The notes: generated by a model from the letters alone, not told the origin. DNA of 64,000 bases from Mesostigma viride (GCA_009746045.1 RPFO01002171.1:7501-71500), one strand, 5' to 3'. Numbered from the stretch's first letter, positions 22,933-34,844 are shown. Made by a program: numbers and translations.

Positions 22933-24658
22933 TCACTCGTCCCTGGCATGGAGGTTCTTCATGATGGCCTGAGTCAAGGCAGGAGCATTTACACCTTCAA
23001 TCTTGGCAATTTTCTCGCCATTCTGAAATGCACGCGCACAGTTACAGCAGGCACAGTAAGGTGGAAGGACATCGTTGTCAACGTCTCACAGTCGGATCCA
23101 AGAAGCCTCCATTAGACTGCAGAAGCCTCAGTTGGAACGTTGTGCCCGGTAACACACACACAGCGAAGTAAACATGACCCAAACCAGGCACATTGCTGTG
23201 AAGGCCAATGCAACTGATGCAGAGTGAACTCCATGCCTGAACCCGGCCAGCGGACAAATGCAATGAATTATGGCTTGCAAACACACCACCACACTATAAT
23301 GCCATTCTTCAATTAGTCAATTTGTTTTCTTAAATGTCCAGCATCCGATATCATGTGTGTAGTCAACAATGCACGTGCTTTTGGCAGTATGACCTTGTCT
23401 TGCATAAGCTGTAGCCTCATTGTACTCATCATGCTTTGGCATCTAGGTCAAAATCTACTGCAGATGCATATTCAAAATGACAGATGGCTGCCGTGCGCAG
23501 CTTTTTTTTGTAAGATATGTCTATTTCATGCTTACACTCAGACACACATACCTAAAAGGGGCGGGGGTGGGGGTGGGGGGAGGAAAGGGGGGGGAGGGGG
23601 GGAGGGGGGGAGGAGGAACCATCACTTTAATCAGGAACAAAACCTGATTTCATTCTGCAAAGCCTTCCGTAACCGGAAATGCACAGCAAGCACCACCTCC
23701 ACATTTGCGCCTCTACGGGGCAAACATCCCTCTTGACTGGCTCATGTATGTGGTGTGCAAAACATGTGAAAGAAATGCTAGCCATTACCGTGTAGATCAG
23801 GAACAAGGGCTCGCACTTGCCGCGATAGGGTTCCAAGGCTGCCAGCTTGTCGCTCTCCGCCTGTTGGCGAATATACAGGCACACATTAGGAAGCGATGGT
23901 GGTGCGGATGCCCCATGCTTGATTGATTAGCTGAGAAATCGATGTGAACCGAGATGTTAACGTTTTCCACTTCCTACAAGGCTGGGAACAAGTGAAAACA
24001 GCAGGGCCTTAAGCAATGCCAAGAGTTTCAAAATCTGGATGCCGTATTCTGGATAGAAAACACGCCATTTCCTGGTGTGAGCCAAATCTAGCAACGTAGC
24101 AACTAGCAGTAGGGCACGGAAATCAACTGATCCGAAATCAAATGATAACTGGCGTTGGGCGGGTGGCGATTTCATCATGATTTTGTTTTGCAGCCCCGAA
24201 AGCGTAGAACAGTGGCTTGCTCTAATGTCAAATTACCGTGTAAAACTTGAGAGGACGGTCGTTATTATCAAAGAAGATACGCCTAAATGTCGCCTGGATT
24301 GCCTTGCAAGGACCACACCATGCTTGATGCACGTCGATGACTGCAGATTTCGATGCGAGGAAGGCCACACATAAGATCCATGTGCGATAACGTTAGCAAA
24401 TTAGACCAGCTAATGTATCTGAACGAGTACGTTGGAAATGCATTAGGGCAGAAAGTCTATTACAACTACGTCCATGCCACGCTCTGTAATGATGCACAAG
24501 CGAAAAATTCGGCTTCCAGGTACATCCCACGTTCACTAAAAAGAACACAGGTTCTTATATGTAACCCGCAGCGTACCTTGCAGAAAGCCCGTGGTTTTCC
24601 TGATTTCGGAATCCCACATCTCGTCTGAAGTAATGGCAATCTGAATATTTTGAGCCAT
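22933..24658 (-). CDS. Thioredoxin-like protein, dynein light chain/NDK-associated type, 4 exons
   Basis: Exons on the minus strand: 24658-24577, 24340-24237, 23860-23789, 23022-22933. Phases agree and the product is 115 residues, the size of a single thioredoxin domain. It starts MAQNIQIAITSDEMW. The redox motif WCGPC is at residues 35-39 (VIDVHQAWCGPCKAIQATF), followed by DRPLKFYT, EPYRGKCEPLFLIYTNGEK and KIEGVNAPALTQAIMKNL. The EPTFLFYK-NGEK-...-GANAP ending is characteristic of thioredoxins of flagellar outer-arm dynein (LC3/LC5) and of TXNDC3/6-type NDK fusions, rather than of general cytosolic thioredoxin. No NDK domain follows. Expected role: a redox-active axonemal light chain; a cytosolic thioredoxin remains possible. 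It is divergent from YJU2, with about 1 kb between start codons. Confidence 0.88.
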
Positions 24659-25460
24659 TCCAGCAACTTACTGGGCGAAGGTCGTGGTAAAATCAAGCCT
24701 GTCCGTTGGCACTTTCACTTTCCTTGCAAGGATATGTCGGAAAGGAGCTATCTCCAACTCAGACGTAGGAAAGGCTGGCTCATATTCAGAAATTGAAAGA
24801 CGGCAGTGGCGCTATCCACAGCAGTTCCTAATTACAAACAGCGAAACTTTGCTCCAAGGTATCTAAGAAACGGCTACAATATGTGCAAAATTCTAAGCGG
24901 AAGAGCCTAGTGTTTACTTTGTTATTGTTTGTTTTTATAGCGCCTAGTCGTGGTTATGGCTGCCCCCTGTTACGTCCCCTAAAAATACATTCATGATGTC
25001 CCAAACTAGGCCACAACGTATCACGTAACCTGCACTGCGCATTACGTTAAAACTCTGTGGCGGAGGTGGCCGGATTCGTAGCTGCTAGTACAGGGGTCTC
25101 ATGTACGCACAAATGCAGGCTATAGATACTTGGTGGGCTGGACCAGGGCTGGACCACCGCCAGCTAAAAACTAAAACCCTTCAAAATCCGGTGTCTGACC
25201 ATGCCATTCCACTTGGCAGGAGGCCAGGAGCAAGGGGCAGAGGTTGGCACCGGGCACGTTGGCACTGGGCAGAGGAACTTCGCCAAGCCACACGACAAAA
25301 TAATTACGTGCGTGAGTGCGTGGCTACCTTGAAGGAAACGCCTTGGTGTCGTTTCTATCTCATCAGTTGATTTCGGTATCTGTCTCTCTTTTTTACCGGC
25401 ATCAGCCAGACAAATTTCTTCTGGTATTTGCTTCGGACGACAGGGAAGGCAGGCGTCCTT
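24659..25460. other. Intergenic region between divergent thioredoxin-like and YJU2 genes
   Basis: No gene supported. It contains a diverged palindromic block near 25020-25050 (ATCACGTAAC ... GCGCATTACG). Confidence 0.45.
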
Positions 25461-25636
25461 CTATCAGCAACTTACGGCTGCCCGCCTTCGTTAGCACTTC
25501 TGCGGAAGCACTTTTGCCAGAGTCTGTTCTAGCAGTTCTTCTCCACATCTATCAGCAACTTACGGCTGCCCGCCTTCGTTAGCACTTCTGCGGAAGCAAT
25601 TTTGCCAGAGTCTGTTCTAACAGTTCTTTTCCACAC
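25461..25636 (+). repeat. 88-bp tandem duplication in the YJU2 upstream region
   Basis: CTATCAGCAACTTACGGCTG and the following ~68 bp occur at 25461 and again at 25549 with only a few substitutions. The second copy ends about 12 bp before the YJU2 ATG, so it lies in the promoter or 5' UTR. Confidence 0.9.
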
Positions 25637-25647
25637 CCGCGTCCGCC

Positions 25648-26327
25648 ATGGGAGAACGCAAAGTGCTAAACAAGGTAAAGGAGTCTGAGCAAATTGGGGG
25701 TTGCTGTCGTACGTTTCAAAGTGCGACTCAACATCTTATCGCCTCGCGTCACTTGTTTGGTTTGGCTCTTGTTTGTGTCGGATTAGAAGCGCGGAGCTGA
25801 AGCATTTTGGGCACCGCCGCTAATACTCGACCTTCTCTCGCTGGCGCTTGTGGTGCATATGCTTCTTTGATGTCAGTATTACCCGCCGGATTTCGATCCG
25901 GCGGCCATTCCGCGTATGAAGAAGCCGAAAGACCTTCAGATGAAGGTCCGCATGATGCTTCCCATGACTATCCAGTGCAAGACATGCGGGAACTTCATTT
26001 ACAAGGGAACCAAGTTTAATTCACGAAAGGAAGACGTCGTGGGAGAGGTAAGTGAAGGGAAAGTGTAAGCTAATGAGTGTAAGCTATCTGAGTCCCTTGA
26101 CTTTTATCCTCTGTGTTTACGCGTTTCGTGCTTTGGAGTGTATCGGATCTCAGGCTTTGCTTGCCTGGCCTATTTTTTAAAAGCTGTCTGCCCCCATCGT
26201 ATCATGAATTGAACAGCATGGACGGCACGCATGCATCATTGCATGTTTCGTCGTTGCCTGGCTTTGTTCCCTTTTTACACCCGCATCTAACACTCTCTCT
26301 CTCTCTCTCTCCCTCTCTCTCTCTCTC

Positions 26328-26419
<92 letters not shown>

Positions 26420-29400
26420 CCGCATGCTCATGACTCCGCCCCCTCTGGCCGCCAGGTCTACCTTGGCATCCAAGTGTTCCGCTTCTATTTCAAGTGCACG
26501 CGCTGCGCGGCGGAACTGACGATCAAGACCGACCCGCAGAACAGCGACTACGCGGTGGAGCACGGCGCCAAGCGCACCGCCGAGCCGTGGAGGGATGAGG
26601 AGAAGGTGAGGCGCCACCTGCCCTTGTGGTGGAGGGGTGAGGAGAAGGTGAGGCGCTACCTGCCCTTACGGTGAAGGGGTGAGGAGTGGGTGAGGAGAGG
26701 TGAGATGCGTGTGAGGACATGTGGGGCACCGCCTGCTGTTAGGCAAAGGGGTGAGAAGAAGTGACAAAGCTCTCACCGTGTCATGCACGGGTGAGGAGAA
26801 GGCGGGGTGGGATGCCATGATAGTGCCATACGGGCACCGTGTTGATGCCCCATCGCTGGCCTTGGGGCGGGGTGTGCCTACCGTCTCGGGGGATGCAGCC
26901 ATGCGGGTGCCACCGTTGCTTGCACGTGTTTGGCTGCCATGCTGCACGGTATTTCAAAAAGCGCCCTGCTTATTGCTTGTCGGATTTAACAGCTAAAAAT
27001 GCTTAAAAACGCCCAGCGCCCACCCGTATGTGTTCCCCTGCCCCTCCCCCCATGCCTGTGTGCACTTATTCACCTCCCCCACCCGCCTACCTTCCCTCCC
27101 TTCCCTCCCTTCCCTGTCCCCTCCCGCCCCCCCAACCACCCCCATCACCCAGCAACTGGCGGAGGAGAAGGCCAAGCGCGACAAGGAGGAGATGGGCGAC
27201 GCGATGCGGGCGCTGGAGAACCGCACGATTGACAGCCGGCAGGAGATGGACATCCTCGCCGCGCTGGACGAGATGAAGTCGCTCAAGGTTAGACATGATG
27301 TTTGTGTAGTGTGGTGAGTTAAGTCGCTTAAGGCGGGGAATAAGGTCTTCCATTTGGTGTGACTATGAAGTCACTCAAGGTGGGGAATAGGGTCTTCTAT
27401 TGGGTGTGGCTGTTGAAGTCGTTCAAGGTAAGGAATAGGGTCTTCTACTTGGTGTGGCTGATGAAGTCATGCAAGCTGGGGATAGCGAGATGAGAGGAAG
27501 TCGCTCAAGTTAAGGCATGATGTTTGTGTAGTGTCACTAGTGTGGTGGCTGAAGTCGCTTCATGTGGGGATTATATGTGATATATATGCTTGGCGTGATG
27601 GTCCTTCATGAGGGTGCCAAGTCGCTCAAAGTGGGTGGTGTTTGTGGGGGGTTGAGTGAAGTTGCACACGGTTGAATGGGGTCCTTTTTCGTCAAGAGAT
27701 TAGGCCATCAAGGTTGGGATAAAAGCTTTTGTTCTTTGATATTGTTCGACAAGTGGAGTCACCGTAAGGGGAGAGTTGGGTCAGCCAAAGCTGGGGGGTT
27801 AAGTGTTGTATTCATGTGGGGTATGTTGACAATCAAGATGGGCATCGCAGCCCTAGTAGTGTGCAAGGTCAAGGCGGGAATGGGGTGACTGATACTGTGG
27901 CAGACCTAAACATCTATGGTGGCTGATGATGTCGCGCCACATAAGGAATGGATTCACATTGGTGGTAAGTGGTACAACCAACCTGGGAAGCTATCCGTGC
28001 CTAACCCTGGCTCCTTGTGGCCCATGGTCCCTGATGTGCCTACACGTGACCCCCCTCCCCCCCCCCCCCCCCCTCCCCTCCCCTCCTTTACCCCCCATCC
28101 CTCCTTCTCTCCCTTCCCCTTGCAGTCGCGCCACTTCCACGTGTCCACCGAAGACATGCTGGGCGTGCTGCAGCAGCGGCGCCAGGCGGTTCGTGCGGGC
28201 CGTGACATACTCAAAGCTAAACTAAACGTTTGACATAATGGATGGGCATTGGGGATGGCGGTCACTGTTGCGTCGTGGCATCTGTTTATGTGTCCATTGT
28301 TGGATGGAGGCCACACGTCCGGGCAATGGCTTGTAGGGCAGTTGCAGCGTGGTGATGGGTGTGCTTGTTCGTGGCTTGAGGACTTGCGCAAGGCGGCTAT
28401 TTCGTTGGGAGTAAAAGCCCTGTGGCATATCACTGAAGCAGGCGGCATATTGCTAAGTATGTTTGTGAGGTTGCTTCTGTCACTCCTTTCTTGTCAGATC
28501 CATACTGTTGTCCTTTGGACCAGTTTTTCTGGCCGTTGGGTCCCTCTGCTTGGCTGCTCACCCACACCGTCTACGCCTGAGTGGCGAATCCGGCGCGCAT
28601 GAATGGCCACCCCCCCCAAGACACCCGGGGCGCTGTCGCCGTGTGTGGAGCCCACACTCTGCACATGCCGCTCATGCTATTCCCCACCACCATGTGTGTG
28701 TCAACGTTGATGCTGTTGCCCTCATCATGGTCCTGCCACCATTGATCACAATGCTGCCACCACCAACAAGCATAATGTTGGTTGTCTCATTGATAATACT
28801 GCCACCAACAGCAAGCATAATGCTGGTTGTCTCATTGATAATACTGCCACCACCAACAAGCATAATGCTGGTTGTCTCATCGATAATACTGCCACCACCA
28901 ACAAGCATAATGCTGGTCGTCTCATTGATAATACTGCCACCAACAGCAAGCATAATGCTGGTCGTCTCATTGATAATACTTCCACCACCAACAAGCATAA
29001 TGCTGGTCGTCTCATTGATAATACTGCCACCAACAGCAAGCATAATGCTGGTTGTCTCATTGATAATACTGCCACCACCAACAAGCATAATGCTGGTTGT
29101 CTAATCGATAATACTGCCACCACCAACAAGCATAATGCTGGTCGTCTCATCGATAATACTGCCACCAACAGCAAGCATAATGCTGGTCGTCTCATTGATA
29201 ATACTTCCACCACCAACAAGCATAATGCTGGTCGTCTCATGGATACTACTGCCACCACCACCTGCGCATGACCATCACCAGGAGACGGGCGTGGATCTGA
29301 CGGAGGAGGACGAGGCGGTCGTGCGATCCATCTTCCGGGTGAGGGGAGGGGGCAGGGCCAGGGAGGTAAAGGGATGGGGGAGGGGAGGGCTGCCTCATCC

Positions 29401-32326
29401 GGTGGGACGAGGCACCGTCTGGGTTGCCTGGACATTTGTAGGAGGGCGATGGAAGATTGGACCTGGTGTGGGCAACTTGTGGGCGGGCCGGGGGGCCAGA
29501 CTCCGTAAAAGCCAAAAGCAGGCTGGACACTGTATGATGAGGCGTGTGGGTCACTGTATTATAGGGAGTATCTTAAGGGTTTCTGTCACTGCTGCTGGCC
29601 TCAGCGTGGCGATAAACGTCGCCAGCCCTAGTGTGCCGTGATAGTCTTTCTGGCAGCCGTGCCATGGGCATGAGCTGGAGGGCAGCTATACGCTGCCTGT
29701 TTTCTGTGTGTCATTGCTGTGCAGGGGAAGGCATGCAGCGATGGCGCCCGAATAGAGTTTCCAGATGCCGTGTTCACGTCATGCAGCTGCAACGCATGTT
29801 TGGGCTGTGTAGCACCGTCCTTGCACTTTGTAAGATCGTACATCTCGCTATTTTTGGCTGGAGACATTGTTGTGTAACTGGTGTTGCCTCCTCATGCTGA
29901 CCGCTGGAACCGGCTGCACGTTCTTGGCGTTTGTTATGCCATGTGTGCCAGAAATCCGATGGGTTTGTCCGTAGGCTAGACGACGACGAAGACGAGGAGG
30001 GTGCCGAAGAGCACGCGGGGGGGGCAGGCCCATCGTCTGCGGATGCCAGAGCAAGGGGTTCTGGCTCTGGTGCAGAGAAACGGGAGGGCAAGCAGGTGGC
30101 GGTGGATGGTCCTGCGGGGGGACCGAAGAAGGTGAGCTTGCGGTTGCTCCCATGGGATGGGGTACAACCCACACATTGGTTGCGCACACTGGTCACACAC
30201 ATCAAGCATTGGTTGCGCACATTGGTTGAACGCATCGGTTGCACACAGTCCTTGCACACATTGCTTGCAACGGTGGCCTTGGGTTGGACTTGGGACATGG
30301 CACACGGGGGAGCCCGCCGTGCGCAAGTTTGCCGGCCAAGGTGCCATGCTATGAAGCATGCGTGGCAGAGAAAGACAGCTGAGGGGCAAGGAATGGGATG
30401 TGTGCCGTCGAGCCGCTCCCTTGATGGATTCTGTGCAAGCTCCAGCAGGCATCCCACATGCGGCACCGCAGGCATCCCACCCTGGGTGTATCCCTAAAGC
30501 ATTCTGACACTATTCATATGCCTGACACTCTCCCTGTAATAATAACAATAATAATAGTAGTAGTAATAGTAATAATATAGTAATAGTCATACACGCGGAC
30601 AAGATAACGGCAGGCTCGAGCTACCATGGTCCGGATTCTCCCGATTTCTGGCCTGCGCTGGTTGTCTCCTTGATAGTAATAGTCATAATCATCATAATAA
30701 TAACGCTCCCCGTATAGTAACACGCTCCCTATGCATGCCTAGCCTGAGCAGCAAGAATTTGGCTCAGGAGTCAGGAGTATGCCTTATTGTTGCTGCATCC
30801 TAGCCCCTAGGTATAGTGCCGGATGCCATCCCTCCCTGGTCAGGGCCAGGGAACATCTTAGCAGCATGTCTCGATCACCTTGCTTTATGTAAACGTCGCA
30901 GGTTTCTGCTCTTTTTTCTTTGTAAATGAACGCTTTTTGTAAAGGAGTCTGGTGTCAACTCTCCTTTCTTGGTAGGTATGTGCGTCTATGCACGTGCTTT
31001 GGTTGCATGCCCACGTGACCTCTGCCTTCTTCTCTCGGCTTATGATTATCCCATGAGTTTACCTTTTCTTCCCCGCTCCCTCTCCCACCGTCGGGCACCC
31101 TCCCTCGTGCTTGCTGTTGCAGGCCAAACGTCGCCCCGCCGCACCTCTACCGGTCAGCGCGCAGGCGTGGGACGCAGACGATTCCGACGAGGACAGGGAC
31201 GACGGCCATGCTGACGAGGGTGGGGAGGACGGGCAGGACGGGGGCACCAAGCGGGCCAAGCTCAGTGCTGGCGATGACAGGTGGCAGGCGGGCAGCTCGG
31301 CACCACTAGAGGGCGAGAGACAGGATGGGGTAGGACTGGCCGCACGAGTCTCAAGGCCTCAAGGACATGTCGATTACGTCAATGGTGACGGCGGTGGCAG
31401 CAAGGGAGAGCCAGCAGAGGGTGGCGGCGGTCAACATCGGATGCCAGAAGTTGCGAGGGAAGAGCCCTCCGGGGGAGCCGGTGCCTCCCATGGTGGACCG
31501 CCAGGGCCTTCTCAGTCCGCGACAGGATTCCTGGAAACTTTGGCAGGTGAGAAATATCACAAGGGTGGGGTGGGGAAGTTTAGGACTTGTTACCGGAAAG
31601 TGTTTCAAGCCTACTGTGTTGAGGAATGGGCATCTGAGTCGGCATGTCTGCGATCTGGCAAGAGTGTCATGTGGTGGATTTTATGACATCCAAAACAGGC
31701 TTGTGCTGGCTAGGTGTTGTGGAGAAGGGGTGTCGTGCAGAATGGGTGTAGAACGGTGTGTAAGGATGGTGGGTCAGAATGATTGGATTCTGAGTTTCCG
31801 TCTGCTCAAGTTCTTTTGCTGGTGTCAACAACCATCTCTGCACACAGGAGAAAGCGGCAGTCGACTATCTTTTTTTAGAAATGCAAAACTGCTGGCTGGC
31901 TTAAACAGGTTTTCCGTAGAGCCAATCGTGCATACTTAGCCACTCTGGCATACCCACTGGCCCTGACATCGCAACCGTGCGAACTGTGTGGGCCTGATGT
32001 CCATGTTGCTGCATCATGTGTGTCTCTCAGCCGATGCTGCCGGGAGCAAAGTAGGCGCCAGCGGCTCGGATGTAAGCTTTGCCGTCAAGTCTCGGCCGGT
32101 CATGTTTGCTGTGAAACAGAAGCCGGGGCAGGCTCAAGGCAGCCGGCAGCCCGCCAAGCAGCAGGTTTCAATGGGTGGAGCAGTGGCAATGACAGCCCAG
32201 CCAGCTGCAGGGACAAAATCTTCTGGTGACAAGGCCGCCGCATCGGCCCTCCCAAAGGTGCAGGGGCTTGGGGGTGTTCTAGCGTCCTATGGCAGTGATG
32301 AGGACAGCCCAGCATCTAGTAGCTAG
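25648..32326 (+). CDS. YJU2: YJU2/CCDC94 splicing factor, 9 exons
   Basis: Exons: 25648-25674, 25877-26047, 26456-26605, 27153-27287, 28126-28188, 29282-29338, 29952-30131, 31123-31546, 32031-32326. All introns are GT-AG, all phases agree, and the product is about 500 residues. The N-terminal half is highly typical: [27 protein letters not shown], a zinc-binding pair [15 protein letters not shown] and [19 protein letters not shown], and VEHGAKR. A charged coiled-coil segment follows ([13 protein letters not shown] ... [15 protein letters not shown]). The C-terminal half is long, acidic and low in complexity, as in the family, ending [15 protein letters not shown]. Yju2 acts at the first catalytic step of the spliceosome with the Prp19 complex. 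Introns 3 and 4 begin with tandem copies of the exon-intron junction, intron 5 contains a 45-bp minisatellite and intron 7 an 81-bp retroposon. Confidence 0.95.
26290..26415 (+). repeat. (CT)n microsatellite in YJU2 intron 2
   Basis: About 125 bp of CT repeat ending 40 bp before the exon 3 acceptor, where it extends the polypyrimidine tract. Confidence 0.95.
26590..26700 (+). repeat. Tandem duplication of the exon 3 / intron 3 junction of YJU2
   Basis: GATGAGGAGAAG|GTGAGGCG at 26594-26613 is repeated 42 bp later (GGTGAGGAGAAG|GTGAGGCG, donor at 26647/26648). A partial third copy starts at about 26676. The duplicated stretch is open and a multiple of three. Confidence 0.9.
27270..27600 (+). 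repeat. Tandem copies of the exon 4 / intron 4 junction of YJU2
   Basis: The exon 4 end ATGAAGTCGCTCAAG|GT recurs in diverged form about every 48 bp (near 27321, 27368, 27416, 27465). Copies at 27379/27380 and 27427/27428 retain a GT; the latter is CAAG|GTAAGG, a stronger donor consensus than the true site (GTTAGA). CATGATGTTTGTGTAGTGT also recurs at about 27516. Confidence 0.85.
28750..29270 (+). repeat. 45-bp minisatellite in YJU2 intron 5
   Basis: About 11 units built on CATAATGCTGGTTGTCTC, ATTGATAATACTGCC and ACCACCAACAAG or ACCAACAGCAAG; the two forms alternate. Frames on both strands stay open because the unit is a multiple of three, so those ORFs are artefacts. The core GCTGGTTGTCTCATTGATA resembles the terminus of the CTTG-end retroposon. 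Confidence 0.95.
30592..30672 (+). mobile_element. 81-bp truncated CTTG-end retroposon in YJU2 intron 7
   Basis: Flanked by a perfect 15-bp direct repeat ATAGTAATAGTCATA (30577-30591 and 30673-30687). The insert ends GGTTGTCTCCTTG at 30672. Confidence 0.9.
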
Positions 32327-33100
32327 TTTGCGAAGGCCGAAGGTGCTGTGCTCTGCAGCGTTTGAGCATAACATCATGCGAATCAGCTGGTGCGAGTCAG
32401 GAGTGGCATGTGCTAAATCCTTCAAATGCAGGCAGGCAGGGTAAATGAATTATTATAAAATCCACGCAATTATGTGCATGCACAGTTGGCGGCACTGGGA
32501 TCATGTCGATCAATAGGAAAATTCCCTTCAGGAATGACGCACATGCATGCATAATTCGAATTTGGCTGCAGCATGCATATACTGGTACCTACTACATTAT
32601 TGATGCATGCAACATCAAGGAGACAACCAGCGCAGGCCAGAAATCGGGAGAATCCGGACCATGGTAGCTCGAGCCTGCCGTTATCTTGTCCGCGTGTTCG
32701 AGTCAACATGATTGCCGAAGCTTTACTGCACCCACAGTTGCACCCGCACCATGATGCGGAGACAGCGCTCTGTGCATGGCCGGCCTGCCCACTTAGGGCA
32801 GTGAGAGAAGCTAGGGCGCCCTCCCTCCTCGTTAATTGTGTATAGGGTAACCTTGAAGAATCCTTTATTGGTACCCACGTGACGCAGTACGTCTACGAGA
32901 TAGTTAATTAATTAATGAATTAACGTTATCGCATCTAGTACGTTGATAGGCTTGCAGTTTGTCTATAATGAGATTACATAGTACTCCGCCGATCACTTGC
33001 AATCGATGCGCCGCAATCGAGGCCCCTTTAAGACGCACCCGCCAGTATAATCAGTTACGGCTGAAACACAGTATCAGACTAACGCACGTGACACGATTCA
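32327..33100. other. Intergenic, repeat-bearing
   Basis: Contains the 88-bp retroposon at 32616-32703, an AATT-rich stretch at 32900-32925 and a piece related to the 141-bp retroposon (TAATGAGATTACATAGTACT, 32967). No host gene seen. Confidence 0.5.
32616..32703 (-). mobile_element. 88-bp truncated CTTG-end retroposon
   Basis: Flanked by CAACAT at 32610-32615 and 32704-32709. The minus-strand reading ends GCGCTGGTTGTCTCCTTG. Confidence 0.85.
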
Positions 33101-33169
33101 GGCTATGACGTCCCCAAAAGCTAAACGCTGTCTGGAAAAGGAGCTTTCCGGCTGCCAGCCCAACCCACT

Positions 33170-33990
33170 CGCCCTGCATCAACCAGGTGGAGGGCAAGTG
33201 CGGCCTGCTCGTCAAGAAGCTCGACACTATCACCGCCACAACAGGGGCCCTGGTCGCTCAGGTTCCGCATGCAGATTGTGGCGCGCAGATCGATGGCCAC
33301 CACATGTATCACTTCCCATGCAGCTCCCACCCGGAAGGCAGACATGGCGGTTCCCCCCCGCACTCCTACGCGGACCTAGTACTGCGGTCAGCGACCACCT
33401 GGACCACGGACGCCATCGCCACGAAGCTGCAGATGTCCAGAAGCCCACCGCCGAGCAGAAGAACGCAAGGACACCGATCGACCGCGCCGGCCGGCGCGGC
33501 CAATTTGCCGAATGGTGCTGCGTCGTTTCCCGAGCACAGCCAGGGGAGACGGCCGCGCCCCTTGAGCCCACGTGCTCAGGAGCAAGCTCCTAATTACCCA
33601 ACTGGACCTCAGAGGTGAGCTAGAGCCTCACAGGTGATCGTGGGGAAGGCTTGCATGGCTCACGGGACAAGGCGACCCCCCCACCAGTCCTGCTCACCTT
33701 CAGATATCCATGGCAAACTTGCGCGCACCGCGCACCGGTCGACACGGCGCAACCCGCGCGGACCTATGTGACACAAATGCTCATGAGGATGCGGGGCTTC
33801 TGGGATTATCGATCTGCATCATGTACTCCCGGCGCACGCATGGAATAGACTGAGGAGAAATGGGCTGCCGTACGTCTGCATGCGATAAGCTCCTTCCTGT
33901 GGGGCATGGTCATGTTTTCTCCCCACAGGCCCCGCGGCGCATTAGAAGAATGCAGGGTAGAAGTCCTCTGGTGGAGGGTATTGCCCCTGA
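33170..33990 (+). pseudogene. L1-ORF1p-like remnant
   Basis: Opens with MEGKCGLLVKKLDTITA (33187), matching MEGKCGVLMMKLEAITA of the 36.9-kb copy. SYADLVLRSAT and ACEHSQGRRP-like sequence follow, and PPPVLLTF near 33685 in a shifted frame. From about 33880 it passes into a block shared with 10770-10880. Multiply frameshifted. Confidence 0.65.
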
Positions 33991-34004
33991 GGAGTGACTT
34001 TAAT

Positions 34005-34495
34005 AAAAATTAAATTAAATTATAACATGCCTCCGTTAGCCAACCGTAAACCGGCGTGCCGTCGAGCTTAGCTGCCTGTGTGGGTGTGATTGTCCACGCC
34101 TCGGCGCCATACGTGAGCACCGTGAGGACGAGGACCTTGAAGAGCATGCGCTTGCGGTGAGCACTCGCCATGCATGCAGGCCCTTCGAGCGCCAGTAGGT
34201 GTTGAGCGAACGGAGCCTGGCCCAGGCCAGGCCGATGCGGATGTCCACATCGTCTGCGGTGTCAGGGAGCCTACTCCCCAACAGTTTGAAGCGATCGCGG
34301 AACGGGACCTCCGTCCCGTCGAGCAGGCGCGGCAGCGGCGGTCTACTGGAGGCCCCAATCACCATCGCCTCAGTTTTGACACTCATCTCCAACCCCACCG
34401 CCCTCGCCTCCATGCAGGCCCAGACAGCCCAGCCAGGTCTGAATGTGCTCGGGGCGCGCGATGAGGGTGGTGTCAGTGACTTTATGGTTGGGGTT
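34005..34495 (-). pseudogene. Non-LTR reverse transcriptase fragment (C-terminal to the catalytic core)
   Basis: The minus-strand frame from 34413 reads AVGLEMSVKTEAMVIG ... FKLLGSRLPDTADDVDIRIG-LAWARLRSLNTYWRSK. After a frameshift it continues as VLTYGAEAWTIT. This is the post-YADD region of LINE reverse transcriptases (GL-x-SVKTE, LG-x-x-DI-x-x-RI-x-A, YGAE-x-W). The coding match runs directly into a CGGAGGCATGTTATAATTT end with an (AATTT)n tail at 34010-34030. The catalytic core is absent. Confidence 0.75.
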
Positions 34496-34496
34496 A

Positions 34497-34835
34497 ATCA
34501 ATTTAGAACATAACTCCGTTGGGAGCTTATGTAACACATACTAGGGCTCCCTGAGAGGGGGCATATGGTTTCTAATACATTCTACATTGTCTCCTTGACA
34601 TTCTGAGCTACAACCTGCAGGTGGGGGAATGTAAACCGCCACCTACTAGATGGGTACACAAGGTGCACCTGCACCATCATTCAACTGATGTATATCATAC
34701 CTAAAAGGCATGGCCGCATGGGGTTACTGACTGCCTATATCATGGGATCGACTCCCTGATGATGGATGATGCATTAGGAATTTAGCCAAGCTCTGCCTAT
34801 GCAGAGAGTCACTCTCTGCAGAGAAGCCATTAATT
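34497..34835 (-). repeat. Hairpin-tailed retroelement end, copy 2 of the 15143-15520 type, with a 14-bp insertion
   Basis: ACTCCGTTGGGAG hairpin at 34511 and a body similar to 15170-15420. The host sequence AATACATTCTAAGCTAC of copy 1 is here split by ACATTGTCTCCTTG (34584-34597), flanked by ACATTCT direct repeats at 34577-34583 and 34598-34604. That is a minimal CTTG-end insertion. Confidence 0.65.
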
Positions 34836-34844
34836 ATTTATTTA

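Noticed and set aside
28750-29270. CRISPR-like array of regular direct repeats
   Set aside because: Units are contiguous with no unique spacers, inside an intron of a eukaryotic gene.
28508-29435. ORFs of 138-229 codons on both strands
   Set aside because: Product of a 45-bp (3 x 15) minisatellite inside a YJU2 intron.
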